Assembly (NCBI GenBank): GCA_937858455.1
Contig: CALLYN010000495.1
Location: 1 to 6,406, forward strand
DNA length: 6,406 nt
Direction: 5' to 3'
Source of the DNA: an uncultured Kouleothrix sp.
GTDB taxonomy: Bacteria > Chloroflexota > Chloroflexia > Chloroflexales > Roseiflexaceae
Positions 1-5,422 of the stretch are shown here, piece after piece. Below the pieces are notes generated by a model. That model saw only the letters and a list, made by a program, of their open reading frames with translations, made no database searches and was not told where the DNA came from. Position 1 is the first letter of the stretch. Every line of letters begins with the position of its first letter. The position numbers and the translations under genes are program-made.

Positions 1-210
1 CGCCACGCCGAGCCTTTCGCCGCCGCGACGCTGCGGCTGGCCCAGATGCCCAGGCGCCGGGCGCTGCTGGCGCGCGCCGGGCAACGCTACTACGCTGAAC
101 ATGGCACGTCCGAGCGCATGCTTGGCGCAATGGCCCGGCTGTACGAGTCGGTTGCCGCGCCGCGGCCGCACTCGCACGCAGCGCCCGAGCCGGCCGCACT
201 GAGCGTGTGA
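1..210 (+). CDS. C-terminal end of a GT4-type glycosyltransferase (5' truncated)
   Basis: Frame 1 is open from the left edge to a TGA at 208-210, giving 69 residues; the start lies outside the window. The segment reads as the closing helices of a GT-B fold, group 1 (GT4) glycosyltransferase: a helix of type ATLRLAQMPRRRALLARAG, then QRYYAEHGTSERMLGAMARLYESV. This matches the usual 'lleDpelr..lg.agr..v.e.fs.er...l..lY..l' tail of that family. The last 20 or so residues (Ala, Pro and His rich) look like a disordered extension. Such enzymes transfer a sugar from a nucleotide donor to a lipid-linked acceptor in the cytoplasm. Its place just ahead of an initiating phosphotransferase fits a glycan assembly operon. 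The donor-binding E-x7-E motif and the catalytic N-terminal half are not in view, so substrate cannot be judged and the family call rests on the tail alone. Confidence 0.7.
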   Translation, partial: RHAEPFAAATLRLAQMPRRRALLARAGQRYYAEHGTSERMLGAMARLYESVAAPRPHSHAAPEPAALSV

Positions 211-226
211 ATGCCGGGCGGGGCCA

Positions 227-244
227 GCGCAACGACGCTTGCGC
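227..244 (+). other. small inverted repeat in the gap before the phosphotransferase gene
   Basis: GCGCAA at 227-232 and TTGCGC at 239-244 are perfect complements around a 6-nt loop (CGACGC). The hairpin lies in the 67-nt gap between the GT4 stop and the next ATG, and the SD-like GGAG lies downstream of it. No T-run follows, so a standard intrinsic terminator is unlikely. It may be a weak mRNA structure or chance in G+C-rich DNA. Confidence 0.25.
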
Positions 245-268
245 CGCTGCCGCGCCGGGCTGAACAGC

Positions 269-272
269 GGAG
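269..272 (+). promoter_or_regulatory. Shine-Dalgarno-like GGAG that sets the start at 278
   Basis: GGAG at 269-272 ends 5 nt before the ATG at 278. It supports this ATG over the in-frame TTG at 239, which would add 13 residues of unlikely composition. Confidence 0.55.
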
Positions 273-277
273 CCAGA

Positions 278-1696
278 ATGAAACCACGAACAACAACTAA
301 CCTTGACGTATTTGTGATGTTTGGCAGCATCCTGATCACCGAGCTGATGCTCGTCGTCGCTATGGCGCTGCGCGAGCGCTTTTCGATCTGGGTGCCGCTC
401 GAGCCGGGCGCGAACTACATCCCGGTGGTGCTCTACCCGCTGGTCGCGCTGATCTGGTTCGCGATGCAGTTTATTTTCTCGACGCCGCGGCTGGTGCGCG
501 ATGGCCAGCTGATCGACGGGCTGTGGCGGCTGGTGGCCGCGGTGCTGCTGGCATCGCTCACCTTCGCCGGCGCGCTGTTCCTTTCGTTTCGCCAGATCTC
601 GCGCCTGTATTTTGTGTATTTCGTGCTGCTCGATCTGGCCGCGCTGCTGCTGTTTTACGGCGCCATGCGGCTGATTGTGCGGCATCGCGGCGGGCGCGGC
701 CAAGCGCATAGCCGCATTCTGATCGCCGGCACCGGCCGCAATGGCCTGCGGCTGGCCCAGGCGCTGATGCGCCAGTGGAATGGCGCCGCGCCGGTGGTGG
801 GCTTTCTGGGCACCGAGCCGGCCATGGTTGGCCACGATCTCGAGCGCTGGCCCGTGCTCGGCACGCTCGACGATGCCGATAGCGTGATCGAGCACTACGC
901 CATCGACGAGATCATCATCACGCTGCCGCTTGAGGCCCATCCGCAGACGGTGCTGCTGGTGCGCCAGCTGCAAACCAAGCCGGTGCACATCCGCCTGGTG
1001 CCCGATTTCCTCGACTTCGCGGTGATGCGCGCCAGCGTGAACTACATCGAGGGCCTGCCGATCGTCGGGCTGCGCGTGCCGGCGATCAGCGACAAAGCGC
1101 GGATCATGAAGCGGCTGTTCGATATCGCGCTCAGCGCGCTGCTGCTGCTGCTGCTGTCGCCGTTTCTGCTGCTGATCGCCTGGCTCATCCGCCGCGACTC
1201 GCCCGGCCCGGCGCTGTACCGCGCCGAGCGCGTGGGCGAGAATGGCCGCCTGTTCCAGATGTATAAGTTTCGCACCATGGTGCAAGACGCCGACCAGCGC
1301 TGGGAGGAGGTGGCCTTCCGCAGCGCCGACGGCAAGCTGCACTTCAAGTTTGCCGACGATCCGCGTATCACCAGGGTGGGCCGCTGGCTGCGCCGCACCA
1401 GCCTCGACGAGCTGCCGCAGCTGATGAATGTGCTGCGCGGCGATATGAGCCTGGTAGGCCCGCGCCCCGAGCTGCCAATGGTCGTGCGCGAAGAGTACGA
1501 GCCATGGCAGTGGAGCCGTTTCACCGTTCCCCAGGGCATGACCGGCTGGTGGCAGATCAACCGCCGCGGCTTCGAGCACCAGCACCTTTGCACCGCCGAC
1601 GACCTCTACTACATCCAGAACTACTCGCTGCTGCTCGACATGCGTATTCTGCTGCGTACGCTGCTGGTGGTGCTCAGCGGGCAAGGGGCGTTCTAG
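278..1696 (+). CDS. polyprenyl-phosphate glycosylphosphotransferase (WbaP/WcaJ-type initiating enzyme)
   Basis: This 472-residue protein has a normal length for large polyprenyl phosphosugar transferases. They move a sugar-1-phosphate from a UDP-sugar to undecaprenyl phosphate on the inner membrane face, starting exopolysaccharide or O-glycan repeat units. Four hydrophobic segments (about 10-31, 46-67, 82-103, 108-130) are followed by a Rossmann-like, CoA-binding-type domain with G151-T-G153-R-N-G156. The catalytic bacterial sugar transferase domain starts at M277-K-R-L-F-D, with the Ser294-Pro295 break of the re-entrant helix, K330-F-R-T-M, the catalytic pair D377-E378 in SLDELPQL, G394-P-R-P-E, and a C-terminal GMTGWWQI and DDLYYIQNYS. 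All signature residues are present, so it should be active. The sugar (glucose, galactose or other) cannot be read from sequence. The acceptor-side stretch after WWQI (NRRGFEHQHLC) departs from the usual GRS-type wording. The next gene begins 1 nt after its stop, suggesting translational coupling. Confidence 0.93.
   Translation: MKPRTTTNLDVFVMFGSILITELMLVVAMALRERFSIWVPLEPGANYIPVVLYPLVALIWFAMQFIFSTPRLVRDGQLIDGLWRLVAAVLLASLTFAGALFLSFRQISRLYFVYFVLLDLAALLLFYGAMRLIVRHRGGRGQAHSRILIAGTGRNGLRLAQALMRQWNGAAPVVGFLGTEPAMVGHDLERWPVLGTLDDADSVIEHYAIDEIIITLPLEAHPQTVLLVRQLQTKPVHIRLVPDFLDFAVMRASVNYIEGLPIVGLRVPAISDKARIMKRLFDIALSALLLLLLSPFLLLIAWLIRRDSPGPALYRAERVGENGRLFQMYKFRTMVQDADQRWEEVAFRSADGKLHFKFADDPRITRVGRWLRRTSLDELPQLMNVLRGDMSLVGPRPELPMVVREEYEPWQWSRFTVPQGMTGWWQINRRGFEHQHLCTADDLYYIQNYSLLLDMRILLRTLLVVLSGQGAF
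1683..1688 (+). promoter_or_regulatory. Shine-Dalgarno-like AAGGGG inside the phosphotransferase 3' end
   Basis: AAGGGG at 1683-1688 lies in the last codons of the phosphotransferase gene, 9 nt before the GTG at 1698. It supports that GTG as the start and coupling of the two genes. Confidence 0.5.
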
Positions 1697-1697
1697 C

Positions 1698-3698
1698 GTG
1701 GCGCGTCACTCGTCGATCGCCTCGCCGCTGCCTGCGGCGCGCGGGGCTGGCTTGGCCGCTTTGCCGCTCGGCCGCCTGGCCAGCGAGCGTGCCAGGCTAG
1801 CCCTGGTGCTGCTGATCGCGCTGTGCCAGGGCGCGCTTTACCTGTGCCTGCTGCCGCCCTGGCAGCACTACGACGAGCCGACGCATTTCGAGTACGCCTG
1901 GCTGATCGCCAACCGCCCGGGCCTGCCCCACGCCGGCGACGAAGATCAGGCCATGCGCCGCGACCTGGCGGCGTCCATGCTGGCGCGGCGCTTCTACTGG
2001 AACCTCGAGCAGCCGCGCTTGCTCACCGATACCGGCCCGATCGACGTGGGCGTGACCGAGCTGGGCCACCCGCCCGGCTACTACCTGCTGGTGAGCCTGC
2101 CGCTGCGGCTGGCGCGCCACCTCGACCTCGAAAGCCAGCTCTACCTGGCGCGCGGCGTCTCGCTGCTGCTGTTTGTGCTGACGGTTGCCTTTGCCGCAGG
2201 CACGCTGCGCGAGCTGACGCCCCCCGGCCACGATCTGCGCTGGGCCGTGCCGCTGGCGATCGCGCTGCTGCCGCCATTCGCCGACCTGATGACTGCGGTG
2301 AACAACGATGTCGGCGCGGTGGCGGTGTTCTCGCTGTTTCTGTGGGGCGCGGTGCGCACTATCCGCCAGGGCTTGGGCTGGCGGCGCGTTGCCTGGGTGT
2401 TCGGCACGGCGCTGCTGGCGGTGGCTACAAAAAACACCGCCGCGCTGGCGCTGGCGCTGGCGCCGCTGGCCTGCCTGGTGGCTTTTTGGACCCAGCGCGG
2501 CTGGCGCTGGCGCTGGCTGGTGGTCGGCGTGGCCACCGCGCTGGCGCTCGCCCTGCCGCTGCTGTTTGGCTGGGGCGACGCGGCCTACTGGTACCGCGGC
2601 AACCCCCAGGCCGTTCAGGCCGAAGCTACCCGCGCCACCACGCCGCAGGCGCCGTTGGGCCAGCACGCACTCCAGCTGATGGTGCCGGCCGGTGGCGCCA
2701 ACCAGATGCTGCTGAGCCCGCTGGCGGGGGTGAGCCTGCAGCGCCTGGGCGGCCAGCCGGTCACCGTGGGCGCGTGGGTATGGGCCGATACCCCCGACGC
2801 AACCGCGTACCTCGGCGTGGCCTACAAGACGCCGTCTACACCGTGGGCCGCGCTGCAGCAGCGCCAGGTCGCTATCTCCACCGTGCCGACGTTTGTGGCG
2901 CTGACGCTGGATCTGCCGCCGCAGACCATGTACCTGCACTACCAGATCAGCCTGCACACCCCGGCCGGCGCAGCGGCTACACGCATGTTTGCCGATGGCA
3001 TGGTGCTGGCCGAGGGCGCCTTCCCGCTCGACCAGGCGCCGCGCTTCGACGACAGCCGCGCCACGGCTGGCATATGGGCCGGCCGCAGCTTCGCCAACCT
3101 TCTGCGCAATCCCTCGGCCGACGCGGGCTGGCCGCGGCTGCGCGCCGTCGTCGACCGCCTGCTGGTGCGCTATATCCACCGCTCGCCGGCTCAGTCGATC
3201 GCCGCGCTGTTCGACGTGTGGCGCGTCGCGCCGATCTTCTTCAGCGCCATGCTGCTGCCCGCCACCGACAGCTTCGTGCAGTCGTTCGCCTGGAGCAATG
3301 TGCGCCTGCGCGACCCGATCTGGCTGTACCTTTCGCGCTACCTTGCGCTGCTGGCGCTGCTGGGCGGCCTGCGCTGGCTGCTTTCGCGGCGCTCGGCCGG
3401 CCTGGCGCTGCGCCCGGCCGCGCTGTTTCTGCTGCTCGTCGGGCTGCTGATCTGGGCCAACACCCTGCTGCGCCCGCTGCCGCTACTGGGCGAGCTGTAT
3501 GTCGTGCCGGCGGCGCGCTACACCTACCCGGCGATCATTGTCTCGCTGCTGGCGCTGGTGGGCGGCTGGCGCGCGCTGTGGGGCGCGCGCTGGCGCACCA
3601 GCGTAACTTTTGGGCTGATCGTGGGATTGATCATCCTGAATGGGGTTTCGATCCAGACAATCTGGTGGTTCTATCAGACGCTCCCGCCAGTGCGTTGA
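1698..3698 (+). CDS. GT-C-like DUF2142-type multi-spanning membrane protein with inserted beta-sandwich-like domain
   Basis: This 666-residue protein starts with GTG 1 nt after the upstream stop. A basic N-terminus leads to a first membrane segment (about 33-53), then the loop motif PPWQHYDEPTHFEYAW with acidic pair D59-E60, as expected in the first outer loop of GT-C glycosyltransferases and DUF2142 proteins. Further family-like landmarks are GHPPGYY (123-129), AVNNDVG (200-206) and ATKNTAA (243-249). Membrane segments recur up to about residue 290. Residues about 295-441 are not membrane-like: they alternate as beta strands (QPVTVGAWVWAD, LHYQISLH, TRMFADGMVLAEG), like a CBM4_9-type jelly roll in an outer loop. 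NLLRNPSADAGWP follows at 467-478, then about four more membrane segments, with a GELYVVPAARYTYP motif at 598-610. Likely role, inferred: adding a sugar from a polyprenyl-linked donor outside the membrane, the insert binding glycan. Substrate is unknown; a polymerase or ligase role is possible. Confidence 0.78.
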   Translation: MARHSSIASPLPAARGAGLAALPLGRLASERARLALVLLIALCQGALYLCLLPPWQHYDEPTHFEYAWLIANRPGLPHAGDEDQAMRRDLAASMLARRFYWNLEQPRLLTDTGPIDVGVTELGHPPGYYLLVSLPLRLARHLDLESQLYLARGVSLLLFVLTVAFAAGTLRELTPPGHDLRWAVPLAIALLPPFADLMTAVNNDVGAVAVFSLFLWGAVRTIRQGLGWRRVAWVFGTALLAVATKNTAALALALAPLACLVAFWTQRGWRWRWLVVGVATALALALPLLFGWGDAAYWYRGNPQAVQAEATRATTPQAPLGQHALQLMVPAGGANQMLLSPLAGVSLQRLGGQPVTVGAWVWADTPDATAYLGVAYKTPSTPWAALQQRQVAISTVPTFVALTLDLPPQTMYLHYQISLHTPAGAAATRMFADGMVLAEGAFPLDQAPRFDDSRATAGIWAGRSFANLLRNPSADAGWPRLRAVVDRLLVRYIHRSPAQSIAALFDVWRVAPIFFSAMLLPATDSFVQSFAWSNVRLRDPIWLYLSRYLALLALLGGLRWLLSRRSAGLALRPAALFLLLVGLLIWANTLLRPLPLLGELYVVPAARYTYPAIIVSLLALVGGWRALWGARWRTSVTFGLIVGLIILNGVSIQTIWWFYQTLPPVR

Positions 3699-3772
3699 TT
3701 GGCAGCAGCTACGCTTCTTCAAGATGTGGCGCGGGCAGGGCCTCTTGCCGCCCCCGATTGTGCCCCGCGCCC

Positions 3773-3803
3773 CGCGCGATACGCCCCGGCCGCGTACCGC
3801 GCG
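3773..3803 (+). other. strong imperfect hairpin in the gap before the hydrolase gene
   Basis: The arms 3773-3784 and 3792-3803 pair at 11 of 12 positions (one A-C mismatch, 3779 against 3797) around a 7-nt loop (CCCGGCC). A smaller 6-bp hairpin, including one G-T pair, lies upstream at 3734-3739 / 3744-3749 with a 4-nt loop. Both sit in the 159-nt noncoding gap 3699-3857. No T-run follows either, so they are not classical intrinsic terminators. They could act in attenuation, RNA stability or factor-assisted termination. I found no convincing -35/-10 pair in this gap: a TTGGCA at 3699 has no partner at the right distance. Confidence 0.5.
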
Positions 3804-3845
3804 CACGAGTGGGCGCAGAGCCGCCAGGCGCGTTTGGATCGCACT

Positions 3846-3849
3846 AGGA
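3846..3849 (+). promoter_or_regulatory. Shine-Dalgarno-like AGGA for the hydrolase start
   Basis: AGGA at 3846-3849 ends 8 nt before the ATG at 3858. A second GAGGA at 3852-3856 is too close to the ATG to work for it. The spacing supports 3858 over the in-frame TTG at 3699, which would prepend 53 residues encoded by the hairpin-bearing gap. Confidence 0.55.
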
Positions 3850-3857
3850 CTGAGGAC

Positions 3858-5351
3858 ATGAATCGACCAACACCTGCCCGCCGCGCTGGCTTGCTTGCCC
3901 TTCTGCTGATAGCTCTGGGCGTGGGCTGCTTTGCGCCAGCCGCCCCACCTGCCGCGCTGGCGCGCGCCCTGGCGCCGGCCCTCGCCGCGGCGACGCCGCT
4001 GCATCGCGTGTACGTGCCGGTGTTCACGCGCAACTCGCCCTGGAAGGCGCCTTTTGGGGTGCAGGCCGAGCGGCCGCTGACGCTCGGCTCGCCGATTTTA
4101 ACGCGCACCGCTGAGCTGGGCGCCGGCTGGGCGCGCATGGGCCCGATCTCGTGGCGCCTGATGCAGCCAACCGAGGGCGGCCCGATCAACTGGGACGTGC
4201 TGGCCCAGCTCGAGACCGAGCTGCGCGCCGTGCGGCAGTTTGGCATTACGCCCGAGGTGGTGATCTACGACTCGCCGGCCTGGGCTACGATCAACAAGCC
4301 GTTTGCTACCTCGTGCGGCGCGATTCGCCCCGAGAAGTATGGCGCCTACGCGGCGTTCATCAGCGCGCTGATCGAGCGCTACGGCACGCCCGAGTTCAAT
4401 GTGCACCACTGGGAGCTGGGCAACGAGATCGATATCGACCCGCGGCTGGTGCAGCCAAACAACGGCTTCGGCTGCTGGGGCAATATCAACGATCGGTTCT
4501 ATGGCGGCCGCAGCTATGGTGCGATGCTGAAGGCGGTTGCGCCGGTGCTGCGCGCGGCCGATCCCGCCGTGCAGATCTGGATCGGCGGGCTGCTGCTCGA
4601 CGAGCCATACACCACCGCGGCGGGCAAGGGCCGGCCCGAGCTGTTTCTGCAGGGCATTCTGGAAGCCGGCGCGGCGCCGTATTTCGACGTGGTGCCATAC
4701 CACGCCTACACTCCATACCTCAACCAGACCGTCGACCCCGACAACGCGCCCGCCTCGCCGTGGTACTCGCGCGGCGGCCGTGTGCGCGGCAAGGCCGCGT
4801 TTCTGCGCGAGATCATGGCGGCGTATGGCGTGAGCAAGCCGCTGTTTTTGAATGAAACCGCGCTGATGTGCCCCACCGATAACCTGCCCTACAAGGCCTA
4901 CTGCTCGCCGCCCGCCGATGCGTTTTTCCAGATGCAGGCGGTGTACCTGGTGCGCTCGTTCACACGTGCGCTGGCCAACGACGTTCAAGGTGTGATCTGG
5001 TATACGATCAATGGCCCGGGCTGGTTCAACACCGGCTTGCTCGACGCGCAGGATACGCCAACCCAGGCCTTCCGCGCCTTCAAGGTGCTGAGCGAGCTGC
5101 TGCAGACCGCCGAGTACACCGGCACGGTCGATTACGGCCAGGGCGTGGAAGCGTACGCTTTCGCGCGCTACGACCGGCGCGTGCACGTGGTGTGGGCGAT
5201 CGACGACCAGACGCTGGCCATTAGCGTCCCGCAGTCGCGGTTTATCGCCGCCGTCGATCGCGATGGCAATGCGCTGACGCCGATTGCGTTCGGCGACAAC
5301 TACCTGTTCCTGGCGCGCTTCGAGCCGATATATATTACGCTCAAGCCATAG
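3858..5351 (+). CDS. secreted clan GH-A-like glycoside hydrolase (GH39/GH5-like TIM barrel)
   Basis: This 497-residue protein opens with an export signal: basic NRPTPARRAG, then a hydrophobic core (about 11-23), then an Ala/Pro-rich linker. Cys24 in LGVGC resembles a lipobox but has Gly at -3, so lipoprotein status is doubtful. VYVPVF (51-56) precedes the barrel. Clan GH-A landmarks appear in order: W91-A-R93, W185-E-L-G-N189-E190 (N-E pair, predicted acid/base after strand 4), Y281-H282-A-Y on strand 6, L331-N332-E333 (predicted nucleophile after strand 7), and VIWYTINGPGW on strand 8. Residues from about 420 look like a C-terminal beta domain, as in GH39-like enzymes. Several Cys in the barrel could form disulfides. 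Retaining hydrolysis is expected of the clan; the exact family and substrate are not evident. Its position among glycan-assembly genes suggests it acts on the locus's own product (trimming, release or length control), but nutrient scavenging is possible. Confidence 0.8.
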   Translation: MNRPTPARRAGLLALLLIALGVGCFAPAAPPAALARALAPALAAATPLHRVYVPVFTRNSPWKAPFGVQAERPLTLGSPILTRTAELGAGWARMGPISWRLMQPTEGGPINWDVLAQLETELRAVRQFGITPEVVIYDSPAWATINKPFATSCGAIRPEKYGAYAAFISALIERYGTPEFNVHHWELGNEIDIDPRLVQPNNGFGCWGNINDRFYGGRSYGAMLKAVAPVLRAADPAVQIWIGGLLLDEPYTTAAGKGRPELFLQGILEAGAAPYFDVVPYHAYTPYLNQTVDPDNAPASPWYSRGGRVRGKAAFLREIMAAYGVSKPLFLNETALMCPTDNLPYKAYCSPPADAFFQMQAVYLVRSFTRALANDVQGVIWYTINGPGWFNTGLLDAQDTPTQAFRAFKVLSELLQTAEYTGTVDYGQGVEAYAFARYDRRVHVVWAIDDQTLAISVPQSRFIAAVDRDGNALTPIAFGDNYLFLARFEPIYITLKP

Positions 5352-5369
5352 TGCGCGCCTGGCGCGTGC
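5351..5369 (+). other. short hairpin overlapping the hydrolase stop codon
   Basis: 5351-5357 pairs with 5363-5369 (7 pairs, two of them G-T) around loop CCTGG. It begins at the last base of the hydrolase TAG and no T-run follows. A weak structure; it may slow 3' decay or be chance. The rest of the 71-nt gap to the next ATG shows nothing clear. Confidence 0.2.
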
Positions 5370-5422
5370 CTCGCCCGGCTCGCTTTCCGCATCAAGGTAG
5401 CCTTTCGAGAAAAGATGCAGCC

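Noticed and set aside
211..300. 29-codon ORF with ATG directly after the GT4 stop
   Set aside because: It lies in the same frame as the GT4 tail, has no SD, overlaps the phosphotransferase start by 23 nt, and its composition (Pro, Ala, Asn runs) looks random.
1139..1156. Six tandem CTG codons
   Set aside because: A simple repeat that encodes the Leu run of the re-entrant membrane helix just before Ser294-Pro295; explained by coding constraint.
2256..2263. GCGATCGC octamer, resembling the cyanobacterial HIP1 repeat
   Set aside because: Only this one full copy was noticed in 6.4 kb of G+C-rich DNA and the gene content does not look cyanobacterial.
2442..2459. Three tandem GCGCTG units
   Set aside because: Encodes Ala-Leu repeats of a membrane helix; low-complexity coding DNA, not a separate element.
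1797..3179. 460-codon open frame on the - strand
   Set aside because: Antisense shadow in G+C-rich coding DNA, rich in Gln, Arg, His and Ala and lacking any recognisable fold.
3699..3704. TTGGCA as a possible -35 promoter box
   Set aside because: No credible -10 hexamer lies 16-18 nt downstream.
1823..3847. 674-codon open frame on the + strand overlapping the DUF2142-type gene
   Set aside because: It is the +2 shadow of the 1698-3698 gene. Its translation is dominated by Arg, Ala, Gly and Pro with no helix or motif pattern, while the 1698 frame has clear membrane segments and family motifs.
4098..5186. 362-codon open frame on the - strand across the hydrolase
   Set aside because: Antisense shadow of a gene whose + strand frame has catalytic motifs in order and a signal peptide.
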